Shown here one piece after another: positions 24,133 to 32,375 of a stretch of DNA of 64,000 nucleotides. Position 1 is the stretch's first letter. Each line of letters begins with the position of its first letter. Position numbers and translations under genes: made by a program. Where the stretch lies: assembly GCA_042867185.1 (NCBI GenBank), contig JBHZQV010000008.1:62001-126000 (forward strand), read 5' to 3'. The notes under the pieces were generated by a model. It was not told where the DNA came from. It saw only the letters and a list, made by a program, of their open reading frames with translations, and ran no database searches. Source of the stretch: Xylophilus sp042867185. Lineage in GTDB: Bacteria; Pseudomonadota; Gammaproteobacteria; Burkholderiales; Burkholderiaceae_C.

Positions 24133-24507
24133 ATGAGCGTCAAGTATTCCCCCGAGCACCAATGGGCCGACACCGCGGCACCCGAAGCCGCCCGCATCGG
24201 CATCACCCGGCACGCGCAGGACACGCTGGGCGACATCGTCTTCGTCGAGCTGCCCGAGGTGGGCCGCGTGCTGCGCCAGGGCGAGGTGGCCGGCGTCGTC
24301 GAATCGGTGAAGGCCGCATCCGACGTCTACGCGCCGCTGTCGGGCGAGGTGATCGCGGTCAACGAGGCGCTGCGCGCCGACCCGTCGCTCGCCAACCGCG
24401 ACCCCGAAGGCGCGGGCTGGTTCTTCCAGGTGAAGCCTTCGGCACTGCAGGAGTTCGACGGGTTGCTGGACGCGCCCGCCTACACCCAGCTGACGCAGGA
24501 CACCTAG
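24133..24507 (+). CDS. gcvH: Glycine cleavage system H-like lipoyl protein
   Basis: A 124-residue lipoyl carrier that shuttles the aminomethyl group between the P, T and L proteins. ESVKAASDVYAPLSGEVIAVN contains the lipoylated Lys; HQWADTA and GWFFQVKPS are family positions. GGAGAGTCGCC precedes the ATG. No gcvT or gcvP lies within the window, so it is separated from its usual partners; the next gene starts 20 bases later but is a sensor kinase. It could be the sole H protein or a lipoate-relay paralogue. Confidence 0.9.
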   Translation: MSVKYSPEHQWADTAAPEAARIGITRHAQDTLGDIVFVELPEVGRVLRQGEVAGVVESVKAASDVYAPLSGEVIAVNEALRADPSLANRDPEGAGWFFQVKPSALQEFDGLLDAPAYTQLTQDT

Positions 24508-24526
24508 CCGACGCCGATCGCACCCC

Positions 24527-26680
24527 ATGCCCAAAGCATCGCGCCGCAAGCAACTGTTGCCTCCGTTTCCCCTGCTGGCCCGCGCGGTGCCGCCGGGCGG
24601 GGCCGCCGCACCGGCACCCCGGCGTGGCCCGCGCCGGGTCGATGTCTTGCAGCAGCGGTTGGCCGAGCTGGAGGCGCAGAACAAGATACTGCTCTACAGC
24701 AACGCCGCGGCCGAAGGCGCGTCGGAACGGTTCGAGGCGCTGTTCGCCAGCGTGCCCCTGGCGCTGATGGTGATCGACGAACACGACATGGTGGTCCAGG
24801 GCAATGCCAAGGCGCAGCGCATGTTCCAGCCCGGCGAGCGCGACCGGCCGCTGATCTCCCTGATGCCCTTCGTCAGCCGCGGCCACGTGTCCAAGGTCAC
24901 CCACGGTTTCGCCGAAGCGCGGCGCGCAGGCCACAGCGAAGTGTCGGAGGTCGTGTTCTCGATGGGCGAATCCGGCGCGATCACCGGCGACCTGCACATC
25001 AGCCGGATCGACACCCGGCACGCTTCCGGCGAGGCGGCGGTGCAGTTCATCTGCGCGGTGGTGGACCAGGGGCCGCTGCTGGCCGAGCGGCGGGCCCTGC
25101 AGCAGAGCGCCATGGCCCTGCAGGAGCGCAACGAGCAGCTTTTCCACGGCGAGCGCCGGCTGGAGGCGGTGATCAACTCGGCCCTCGACGCGATCATCTG
25201 CGTCGACCAGCACCAGCGCATCACCGTGTTCAACCCGACCGCGTCGGCGCTGTTCCAGTGCACCGCGCTCGATGCGCTCGGCAGCCCGCTCGAGCGCTTC
25301 CTGCCCGATTCGGCCCAGGCCCTGGCCTTCGCCCAGATCTCCACCCAGGCGATGCTGGGCGAGCGCACCGCCCGCACCGCCGGCGGGCGCGAGCTGTCGG
25401 TCGAGATCAGCGTCTCGTTCGAGCGGCACGCCACCGGCGAGAGCACCACCGTCTTCGCCCGCGACCTGACCGGCCGCAAGAAGGCCGAGGCCCACCGCGC
25501 GGTGCTGGAAGCGCAGCTGCGCGAGTCGCAGAAGATGCAGGCGATGGGCACGCTGGCCGGCGGCATCGCCCACGACTTCAACAACATCCTGAGCGCCATC
25601 CTCGGCAACGTGGAGCTGGCCCGCGACGACCTGGGCGAAGGCGCGCCGGCGATGGAGAGCCTGGAGGAGATCGGCAAGGCCGGCCGCCGCGCCCGCGACC
25701 TGGTGCGCCAGATCCTGACCTTCAGCCGCAACGAGCCGACGCAGCGCTCCCCGGTCGACATGGCCGAGGTGGTGCACGAGACCGAGCGGCTGCTGCGCGT
25801 CACCCTGCCGCCGGGCGTGGAGCTGTCGCTGCACCTCACCCCCGACGTGCCCAGCGTGATGGGCGACACCACCCAGGTCGGCCAGGCGCTGCTCAACCTC
25901 TGCACCAATGCCGTCCAGGCGATCGGCGACGGCCGCGGCGCGGTGCGGGTCGAGCTGGACACCGCCACGCCCAACCAGCGCGAGTGCGAGCGGCTGGGCA
26001 TCGCGCCGGGGCGCTACGCCGTCCTCTCGGTATCGGACACCGGCGCCGGCATCGACGCGGCGACGATGGCCCGCATCTTCGAGCCGTTCTTCACCACGAA
26101 AGAGGTCGGCAAGGGCACCGGCCTGGGCCTGGCGGTGGTGCACGGCGTGGTGCGCAGCCACCAGGGCGCGAGCGACGTGCGCAGCACCCCCGGCAGCGGC
26201 AGCACCTTCACCCTCTATTTTCCCGCCGCCGACATGGCCGGCGCGGCGCCCAGCGGTGGCGGCGAGCCCGAGCGGCGCCACCATTCCAGCATCGCCGGCA
26301 CCGGGCGCCATGTCATGTACGTCGACGACGACCGGGCCCTGGTGTTCCTGGTCGAGCGCCTGCTGCGCCGCCGCGGCTTCCGGGTCACCGGCTTCACCGA
26401 TCCCCGCGAGGCCGAGCGCGCCCTGCGCAACGACCCGCGCAGCTACGACCTGCTGGTGACCGACTACAACATGCCCGGCTACAGCGGCGTCGATCTGGTG
26501 CGCGAGGCCCGCCTGATCCGCCCCGACCTGCCGGTGGCCCTGGCCTCGGGCTATGTCACCGCCGAGATCGAGGCCGCGGCCCGTACCGAAGGCGCCCGCG
26601 CCCTGATCCACAAGCCCAACGACGTCGAAGAGCTGTGCGAGACGGTGCAGCGCCTGGTCATGGGCGACGATGGCGGCTGA
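24527..26680 (+). CDS. PAS-containing hybrid histidine kinase with C-terminal receiver
   Basis: A 717-residue cytoplasmic hybrid kinase. After a basic N-terminus and short coiled coil come two PAS-like domains (about residues 65-180 and 205-320; the second has LEAVINSALDAIICVDQHQRITVFN). The kinase core follows: H-box GIAHDFNNIL with His about 349, N-box NLCTNAVQA, G1 DTGAGID, F-box EPFFTTKEVGKG and G2 GTGLGLAVVHG. The receiver domain has YVDDD, phospho-acceptor Asp about 646 in TDYNMPG, and a C-terminal KP. No transmembrane segment, so it senses an internal signal. No separate output regulator is adjacent; its phosphorelay partner is unknown. Confidence 0.9.
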   Translation: MPKASRRKQLLPPFPLLARAVPPGGAAAPAPRRGPRRVDVLQQRLAELEAQNKILLYSNAAAEGASERFEALFASVPLALMVIDEHDMVVQGNAKAQRMFQPGERDRPLISLMPFVSRGHVSKVTHGFAEARRAGHSEVSEVVFSMGESGAITGDLHISRIDTRHASGEAAVQFICAVVDQGPLLAERRALQQSAMALQERNEQLFHGERRLEAVINSALDAIICVDQHQRITVFNPTASALFQCTALDALGSPLERFLPDSAQALAFAQISTQAMLGERTARTAGGRELSVEISVSFERHATGESTTVFARDLTGRKKAEAHRAVLEAQLRESQKMQAMGTLAGGIAHDFNNILSAILGNVELARDDLGEGAPAMESLEEIGKAGRRARDLVRQILTFSRNEPTQRSPVDMAEVVHETERLLRVTLPPGVELSLHLTPDVPSVMGDTTQVGQALLNLCTNAVQAIGDGRGAVRVELDTATPNQRECERLGIAPGRYAVLSVSDTGAGIDAATMARIFEPFFTTKEVGKGTGLGLAVVHGVVRSHQGASDVRSTPGSGSTFTLYFPAADMAGAAPSGGGEPERRHHSSIAGTGRHVMYVDDDRALVFLVERLLRRRGFRVTGFTDPREAERALRNDPRSYDLLVTDYNMPGYSGVDLVREARLIRPDLPVALASGYVTAEIEAAARTEGARALIHKPNDVEELCETVQRLVMGDDGG

Positions 26681-27374
26681 GCCGGCCGCGCGTTCGGCCG
26701 CTGCGGAGCATCCGTCGGCCCGCACCTGCGGCGTGGCGCTGCACCATGCAGATCCGCACCTGCTCGTCGTGGAAAAACCCGCCGGCCTGCTGGCCGTGCC
26801 CGGCCGCGGCGAGGACAAGCAGGACTGCCTCAGCGCCCGGCTGCAGACGGCATACCCCGATGCGCTGGTCGTCCACCGGCTCGACATGGCCACCTCGGGC
26901 CTGGTGGTATTCGCACGATCGCCGGCGGTGCAGCGGCTGATGGGCGACGCCTTCGCCGACCGCGCGGTGCACAAGGCGTACGAAGCGGTCGTCGCCGGCC
27001 TGCCCGCAGGCACCGCCATCGATGCCGAGGGCTGGCACACCATCGACCTGCCCCTGGGCGCCGACTGGCCCCGCCGGCCGATGCAGAAGGTCGATGCGGA
27101 GGCCGGCAAGCCGAGCCTCACCCGCTGGCGGCCCCTGTCCCACGATCCGGCCGCCTGCACCACCCGGGTCCGGTTGTCGCCGGTCACCGGCCGCACCCAC
27201 CAGCTGCGGGTGCACCTGCAGGCGATCGGCCATCCGATCCTGGGCGACGCGCTCTACGCACCCGCCACGGTCCAGGCCGCCGCGCCACGGCTGCTGTTGC
27301 ATGCGGCGCTGCTGGCCTTCGTGCACCCTGTCACCGGCGCGCCGCTGCGGTTCCGCAGCACCGTGCCCTTCTGA
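26670..27374 (+). CDS. RluA-family pseudouridine synthase
   Basis: A 234-residue RNA pseudouridine synthase, converting specific uridines in rRNA or tRNA. The catalytic Asp is in VVHRLDMATSGLVVFA. ADPHLLVVEKPAGLLAVPGR and SPVTGRTHQLRVHLQAIGHPILGD are the other family motifs. It lacks an N-terminal S4 domain, which resembles RluA (23S U746/tRNA U32) more than RluC/D. Its ATG overlaps the end of the kinase gene by 11 bases. Confidence 0.9.
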   Translation: MAAEPAARSAAAEHPSARTCGVALHHADPHLLVVEKPAGLLAVPGRGEDKQDCLSARLQTAYPDALVVHRLDMATSGLVVFARSPAVQRLMGDAFADRAVHKAYEAVVAGLPAGTAIDAEGWHTIDLPLGADWPRRPMQKVDAEAGKPSLTRWRPLSHDPAACTTRVRLSPVTGRTHQLRVHLQAIGHPILGDALYAPATVQAAAPRLLLHAALLAFVHPVTGAPLRFRSTVPF

Positions 27375-27387
27375 CGAGAATCGACAG

Positions 27388-28146
27388 ATGACCCACCACC
27401 ACCTCTACATCCTCACCGGCGCCTCCCGCGGCATGGGCCGCGCCATGGCCGAGCAGCTGCTCGCGCCCGGCCACCAGCTGCTCTGCATCTCCCGTACCGC
27501 CGATGCCGCCCTGCAGCGGCGCGCCGATGCGGCCGGCGTGCCGCTGCTGCAGTGGCAGCACGACCTGGCCGACGGCGGGCCGCCGGCCGCGCGACTGGCC
27601 GAGTGGCTGGAGGCAGGCGACCCGCGGGCATGGGCCAGCGCCGCCCTGATCAACAACGCCGGCACGATCCCGCCGGTGGTGCCGCTGCGCGACGCCGCGG
27701 CCGCAGACACCGCCCATGCCCTGCGGGTGGGGCTGGAGGCGCCGATGCTGCTCACCACCGCCTTCCTGCACGCCACCCGCGCCTGGACCGTGCCGCGCAA
27801 GGTGCTCAACATCTCGTCGGGTCTGGGCCGGCGGCCGATGGCCTCGCAGGCCGGCTACTGCACCGCCAAGGCGGGCATGGACATGTTCACCCGCTGCGCC
27901 GCGCTCGACGAGGCGCTGCGGCCCCACGGCGCGAAGCTCTGCGCCCTGGCGCCGGGCGTGATCGACACCGACATGCAGCACCACCTGCGCAGCGCCGACG
28001 CCGCGGCCTTCCCCGACCGGGCCCGCTTCGAGGGACTGCACGCCGGCGCGCAGCTGAGCTCCCCGGCCGATGCGGCGGAGCAGGTGCTGGCCTTCCTGGC
28101 ACGGCCGGATTTCGGTGAGGAGCCAGTGGCCGACGTGCGGGGCTGA
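27388..28146 (+). CDS. Short-chain dehydrogenase/reductase
   Basis: A 252-residue SDR with TGASRGMGRAM (dinucleotide-binding glycines), NNAGTIPP and catalytic YCTAK with upstream Ser (ISSG). The absence of an acidic residue after the second strand and CISRT suggest NADPH use, as in sepiapterin reductase-like SDRs. It is 13 bases behind the pseudouridine synthase gene and probably co-transcribed. It ends four bases from the convergent candidate effector gene. Substrate unknown. Confidence 0.88.
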   Translation: MTHHHLYILTGASRGMGRAMAEQLLAPGHQLLCISRTADAALQRRADAAGVPLLQWQHDLADGGPPAARLAEWLEAGDPRAWASAALINNAGTIPPVVPLRDAAAADTAHALRVGLEAPMLLTTAFLHATRAWTVPRKVLNISSGLGRRPMASQAGYCTAKAGMDMFTRCAALDEALRPHGAKLCALAPGVIDTDMQHHLRSADAAAFPDRARFEGLHAGAQLSSPADAAEQVLAFLARPDFGEEPVADVRG

Positions 28147-28149
28147 GGA

Positions 28150-29142
28150 TCAGGAAGTCCCTCGCGCGTACTCTTGCTCGTAGCGACCGAAGTGACCGGT
28201 ACGCTGCGTGTGGGCGACCGCTTCGTCCTCCGACTGGATTCCTCGCCCGATGCGCCCATCGGCTGTAGACACGCAATGCCACATGGAGGGACGGTCGAGA
28301 CCCGCTTGCTGCAACGCCGCATACGCCTCCAGGTAACAGTCCTGGACGTTACGTATAGAGTTGTACTCGACCCTCTCGAAGCTTTCGGCGAACTCGCGGG
28401 CGGACATCCCCGTATTGGCCGCATCGCGCGAGCATTCCCGGAATGCACTGGTTAGCGACGCGTTGCTCAATTCAAAGGCAAGAACGCCCAATGCCAAGGA
28501 AGGTGCGCGTGCCATGATGTCGCCCATTACCACCTCCCGCTCTTGCGAATTGAAATACGCAGTTGCGCACTGGGGATCGACGCGAATCCGTACCGGGCCT
28601 TCCGCTTCGATCGTTGCCATGATCCGCCGAAACGTCGGAGAAGACGCGAATACAAGGCTAAGGTTCCGAACAGCGTCATCGATCCGCTCGTCCCCGTCGG
28701 TCGTCAGGGTTCTCGATGAAATTCCAGCCCACTCTCTCGCATGGACCTGCGCCTGCGCGACGAGAGATGCATCGCGCAAGTACGCCTGGTGCGCGCCAAA
28801 ATCGGGGTACGAGTAACCGACGAGAGCCGACCACGCATCGACCGGAGCTTCCGGATAACCACCGGTCAGCGCGCCGTGGCCATCAGCAGGCCAGCCGCTC
28901 CACCCACCGGCCCCCCCGTAGCCGGACAATCCTTCCCACTGCGAGCTGGATGGGCCGTACCCCTCGGGAGAAGCAGCGCGGCGCGGGGGAGAGGGCAAAG
29001 CCTCGCGCAGTGATTGGTTCAAGTCGGACGACGAGTTCCGGCGCGAAGACCGGGGCGATTCGGACGGAGAGGCCGCCTCCATTCCGGTTGAATAATGCAC
29101 AGGCGAATCAGTCACCTGCGGCTTCGAAGCGCATAGGCCCAT
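28150..29142 (-). CDS. Candidate lipid-anchored type III effector 1 (new family)
   Basis: A 330-residue protein starting MGLCAS: Gly2 with Ser6 is an N-myristoylation motif and Cys4 a palmitoylation site, features used by plant-pathogen effectors inside host cells. Residues 1-70 are Ser/Pro-rich, as in type III signals; 60-100 are Gly/Trp-rich. Residues about 150-285 form a domain shared with the gene at 56998: EGPVRIRV, FELSN (E224, N227), VEYNSIR (258-264), CYLEA. The start is set by AAGGAGA seven bases before it; an upstream ATG at 29199 lies ahead of the predicted promoter -10. G+C is low (28321-28380: 30/60; 28621-28680: 33/60). An exact PIP box lies upstream. I recognise no named family, and secretion is inferred. 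Confidence 0.72.
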   Translation of the reverse strand: MGLCASKPQVTDSPVHYSTGMEAASPSESPRSSRRNSSSDLNQSLREALPSPPRRAASPEGYGPSSSQWEGLSGYGGAGGWSGWPADGHGALTGGYPEAPVDAWSALVGYSYPDFGAHQAYLRDASLVAQAQVHAREWAGISSRTLTTDGDERIDDAVRNLSLVFASSPTFRRIMATIEAEGPVRIRVDPQCATAYFNSQEREVVMGDIMARAPSLALGVLAFELSNASLTSAFRECSRDAANTGMSAREFAESFERVEYNSIRNVQDCYLEAYAALQQAGLDRPSMWHCVSTADGRIGRGIQSEDEAVAHTQRTGHFGRYEQEYARGTS

Positions 29143-29206
29143 GGTTCTCTCCTTCAACATGAAAACCCGATTTTCCGGTGGGGACATGCTGGCGGGCATC
29201 GGTCAG

Positions 29207-29231
29207 GCGAAGCAGTCTCGGAAGCGGCGAA
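29207..29231 (-). promoter_or_regulatory. Plant-inducible-promoter (PIP/hrp) box for effector 1
   Basis: On the minus strand this is an exact TTCGC-N15-TTCGC, the target of HrpX/HrpB-type AraC activators in Xanthomonas, Ralstonia and Acidovorax. A -10-like GAAAAT begins 31 bases after the box (29175-29170), then a good ribosome binding site and the ATG at 29142. Spacing matches the known PIP-to-(-10) distance of 30-32 bp. Confidence 0.8.
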
Positions 29232-29329
29232 GGTCGCATCGCGTGGTCGGCGACGAGGGGCGCCGGCCGGCTGGCCCCGGTACCCCGCCCACCGTGTTCC
29301 TGCCACGCCCGCCGCGCGCGGCAGGGTTG

Positions 29330-29788
29330 CTACTTTTCCGAATCCGCCGGCGTGCCGCGCACCACCAGCACCGGGATCCGCACGTCGCCCAGCACCCGCT
29401 GGGTGACGCTGCCCAGCACCAGCTTCTCCAGGCCGCGGCGGCCGTGGGAGCCCATCACGAGCAGGTCGGCGCCGATGTTCTCGGCCGTCTCCACGATGCC
29501 GCGGTGCACCGCGTGGCCCTCGACCACCATCGTCTCGGGCGCCACGCCCAGGGCGGCGCCGGCTTCGGCCGCGGCGCGCAGGGCGGCGTCGGCCTCGCCG
29601 CTGGCGGCGGCCAGGTAGTGCTCCTGTCCGTAGGCCAGGTCGGTGCCGACGCCGGTGAACGGGTACGGGTCGATCACGTAGACCGCCGACAGCGCGCTGC
29701 CGAAGGTCTTGGCCAGTTGCGCGGCCTTGGCCAGGGCCTCCAGCGCGGCGTCGGAGCCATCGACCGGTACCAGGATGTGGGTGAACAT
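29330..29788 (-). CDS. Universal stress protein UspA family
   Basis: A 152-residue single Usp domain. ILVPVDGSDAALEAL starts the fold, and GSHGRRGLEKLVLGSVTQRVL is the G-2x-G-9x-G-S ATP-binding signature, so this is the ATP-binding subtype. AGGAGAAGCGCC precedes the ATG at 29788. It stands alone between effector 1's promoter region and an oxygenase gene. Confidence 0.92.
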   Translation of the reverse strand: MFTHILVPVDGSDAALEALAKAAQLAKTFGSALSAVYVIDPYPFTGVGTDLAYGQEHYLAAASGEADAALRAAAEAGAALGVAPETMVVEGHAVHRGIVETAENIGADLLVMGSHGRRGLEKLVLGSVTQRVLGDVRIPVLVVRGTPADSEK

Positions 29789-29889
29789 GGCGCTTCTCCT
29801 TCTCGTCGTCGAACGGTGCGGCGCACCGGAACCGGCGGCACGGGCCGCCGCTGGAACAGCCCGGTGCAAGGCGCACCGGGCCGCATGCT

Positions 29890-30654
29890 CTAGCCGCCCG
29901 CGGCCTGCGGACTGCCCTGGAAATTGCCGGCCCGGCAGGTGACGACCAGCGTGTCGCGGTGTCCCTGCTGCCCGGCGGCCTCGCCCAGCGGCTGGATCGG
30001 CGTCGTCTCGTGGATCATGCGCGGGTCGTCCAGCAGCAGCACCGACCAGGGTTCGGCCAGGGTGAAGCGCTGGCCACCGGGGCCGGCCGCATCGAAGACG
30101 CGGGTTTCGCCGCCCTTGACCTGGAACCGGTCGATCAGGAACACCGCCACCAGGTCCACCCCGTCGCGGTGCGCGCCCTCGGGCGTCGGCCGGCCGATGC
30201 CGCCGGCGGTGTCGATACGGAACTGGTGGGCCTCGACGAACCAGGGCTGCGGCCCGCGCAGGGCGGTGGTGAGCGCGGCCAGCGCCCGCAGCACGCCCTG
30301 CCAGGCGGGGGCGCCGGTGGTCCGGGGCTGCATCGGCGCGAACCAGCGCTCCATGCCACCGTGCAGCGCGTTGTATTCGACCGGCTGCCAGTGGGCGCGG
30401 TGCGGCACCGGCTGCACCGCGTCGCCCTCGACCACGAAGCAGGCATGGCGGCGCTTGCGGTAGCGGCCGCCGTCGCGCAGGTACGCGTCGGGAGGCAGGT
30501 CCGACCAGTCGGCGCGCAGCGCATCGAGCGATACGGCATCGGCGCCGCTCCAGCGCTGTACGTCCTGCGGCGTCAGCACGGCGCAGCCGCGCTCCTGCAT
30601 CTGCGGCACGAGGTGGTCGAGGGGGGTATACGGCGGGGCGAAGCTGGCACTCAT
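29890..30654 (-). CDS. 2-oxoglutarate/Fe(II)-dependent dioxygenase family protein
   Basis: A 254-residue member of the 2OG-Fe dioxygenase family typified by BsmA/IDO-like proteins, some of which hydroxylate free amino acids. The iron ligands are GAHRDGVDLVAV (His-x-Asp) and MIHETTPI (distal His), with the 2OG-binding Arg in HRDTLVVTCR. RKRRHACFVV and EYNALHGG are family-typical. The start at 30654 is the first Met of the conserved block; its ribosome binding site is weak. Divergent from ndh. Confidence 0.8.
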   Translation of the reverse strand: MSASFAPPYTPLDHLVPQMQERGCAVLTPQDVQRWSGADAVSLDALRADWSDLPPDAYLRDGGRYRKRRHACFVVEGDAVQPVPHRAHWQPVEYNALHGGMERWFAPMQPRTTGAPAWQGVLRALAALTTALRGPQPWFVEAHQFRIDTAGGIGRPTPEGAHRDGVDLVAVFLIDRFQVKGGETRVFDAAGPGGQRFTLAEPWSVLLLDDPRMIHETTPIQPLGEAAGQQGHRDTLVVTCRAGNFQGSPQAAGG

Positions 30655-30751
30655 GCGGCCGAGCTTACTACTGGCATGCCGGCCCGCCGCCGTGGCCCCG
30701 CGCACCGCAAGGGCGTGCCGGGTCGAGGGTTTTCCCGCCCCGCCACCCATA

Positions 30752-32203
30752 ATGAAGCGCATGACCGCCACACCGCACTCCGCCGCCTCGCCCGAAGCCA
30801 TCGCCGCCGAGCCCGTCGCGCCGGCCACCCACCCCGCGGCGACCGCCACGGTGAAGAGCGGCCGGCCGCACCTGGTGATCGTCGGCTGCGGCTTCGGCGG
30901 GCTGGAGGCGGCGCGCGCGCTGGCCGGGGACGCGATCGACATCACGCTGGTCGACCGCAACAACCACCACCTGTTCCAGCCCCTGCTCTACCAGGTGGCG
31001 ACCGCCGGCCTGGCCGCGCCGGCCATCGCCGCGCCGATCCGCCACCTGTTCCGCAAGCAGCAGAACGCGACCGTGCTGCTGGGCGAGGTGAATGCGATCG
31101 ATCCCGCCGCCCATACCCTGGGCCTGTCGGACGGCGGCACGCTGCACTACGACCACCTGATCGTCGCGGCCGGCGCCACCCACAGCTATTTCGGCAACGA
31201 CGCCTGGGCGGTGCACGCGCCGGGCCTGAAGACGCTCGACGACGCCTTCGCGATCCGCCGCCGGGTGCTGCTGGCCTTCGAGGCGGCCGAGAAAGAGCCC
31301 GACCCGGCGCGCCGCGCGGCCTGGCTCACCTTCGTCATCATCGGCGGCGGCCCGACCGGGGTGGAGATGGCCGGCACCCTGGCCGAGATCGCCCGCAAGA
31401 CGCTGCCCGGCGAGTTCCGCAACTTCGACCCGGCCAGCGCGCAGGTGCTGCTGGTCGAGGGCGGCCCCCGGGTGCTGGCCGCATTCCCCGAGCACCTGGG
31501 CGAAAAGGCCCGCAGCCAGCTCGAGCGGCTGGGCGTCGATGTGCGCACCGGCGCCCGGGTGACGCAGATCGACGCCCACGGTTTGCAGGTCGGATTGGCC
31601 GCCGGCCCTGACGGCACGCCGGCCTCCAGCTACAGAATCGATAGCAGATGCATGATCTGGGCCGCCGGCGTGGCGGCCTCGCCGCTCGGCAGGCTGCTGG
31701 CCGCGTCCACCGGCGCGGCGGTGGACCGCGCCGGCCGTGTAACGGTCGAGCCCGACCTGTCGCTGGCCGGGCATCCGGAGATCTCGGTGATCGGCGACCT
31801 GGCCGCGGCCATGAGCCACGTGCCGGGCCAGACGCCGCGTCCGGTGCCCGGCGTCTCACCGGGCGCCAAGCAGATGGGCCGCACCGCCGCCGCCAACCTG
31901 CGCCGCCGGCTGGCCGGGCAGGCGACCGTGCCCTTCCGCTACCGGGACTACGGCAACCTGGCCACCATCGGCCGGCACGCGGCGGTGGTCGATCTGGCGA
32001 CGCCGCTGGGGCCGGTGCGCTTCTCGGGCTTCCTGGCGTGGCTGTTCTGGCTGTTCGCGCATATCTGGTTCCTGATCGGGTTCCGCAACCGGATCGAGGT
32101 GCTGTTCGACTGGGCCTCGGCCTACTGGAGCTTCGAGCGGCCGGCGCGGGTGCTGACCGGCGTGCGCCATCCGCGCGCCGACGGCACCGGCGGCGAGGAG
32201 TAG
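30752..32203 (+). CDS. ndh: Type II NADH dehydrogenase
   Basis: A 483-residue non-proton-pumping NADH:ubiquinone oxidoreductase at the inner membrane. FAD site IVGCGFGGLEAARAL, NADH site VIIGGGPTGVEMAGTLAEIA, and a C-terminal membrane-anchoring stretch rich in Trp/Phe (FLAWLFWLFAHIWFLIGF). Bases 31629-31645 of the coding sequence match the palindrome core of the dispersed GCTAT repeat and are translated as SYRIDS just before MIWAAGV, the loop before the second FAD strand. The start could also be the ATG nine bases later. Confidence 0.92.
   Translation: MKRMTATPHSAASPEAIAAEPVAPATHPAATATVKSGRPHLVIVGCGFGGLEAARALAGDAIDITLVDRNNHHLFQPLLYQVATAGLAAPAIAAPIRHLFRKQQNATVLLGEVNAIDPAAHTLGLSDGGTLHYDHLIVAAGATHSYFGNDAWAVHAPGLKTLDDAFAIRRRVLLAFEAAEKEPDPARRAAWLTFVIIGGGPTGVEMAGTLAEIARKTLPGEFRNFDPASAQVLLVEGGPRVLAAFPEHLGEKARSQLERLGVDVRTGARVTQIDAHGLQVGLAAGPDGTPASSYRIDSRCMIWAAGVAASPLGRLLAASTGAAVDRAGRVTVEPDLSLAGHPEISVIGDLAAAMSHVPGQTPRPVPGVSPGAKQMGRTAAANLRRRLAGQATVPFRYRDYGNLATIGRHAAVVDLATPLGPVRFSGFLAWLFWLFAHIWFLIGFRNRIEVLFDWASAYWSFERPARVLTGVRHPRADGTGGEE
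31629..31645 (+). repeat. Palindrome core of the dispersed element inside ndh
   Basis: GCTAC-AGAATCG-ATAGC differs from the GCTAT-N7-ATAGC core by one base and has the same 7-base spacer as the intergenic copies, but lacks the GC-rich tail. It lies in frame in ndh between the NADH and second FAD regions, at a surface-loop position. Confidence 0.6.
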
Positions 32204-32375
32204 GCACGGCGGGCACGGCGGTTCGTATGCCATCGCCAACGAACCGGCGGCGGCCGCGCTGTTCATCGCGGCGATGGCGGCGCTGATCGGCACCTACCTG
32301 TTGCGGGTGATGGAGATCTTCGTGGCCCAGCAGCGCATCGACCCGACCTGAGACGGCTCCGTATCGCTTCGCCGA
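32204..32375 (+). other. Gap with a possible membrane-protein fragment
   Basis: From about 32226 to a TGA at 32351 one frame reads NEPAAAALFIAAMAALIGTYLLRV, then MEIFVAQQ and DPT before stop: one hydrophobic helix and a polar end, more protein-like than chance. No ATG or ribosome binding site starts it properly (first in-frame Met at 32275 gives 25 residues). It may be the tail of a deleted membrane-protein gene or a mini-protein with an unusual start. Confidence 0.35.

Noticed and set aside
24133..26680. Reading gcvH plus the histidine kinase as a glycine-responsive two-component system
   Set aside because: Only proximity supports it; the kinase has PAS sensors and no glycine-linked partner genes nearby.
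29142..29199. Upstream in-frame start for effector 1
   Set aside because: It lies ahead of the predicted -10 and lacks a ribosome binding site; MGLCAS has both the site and the acylation motif.
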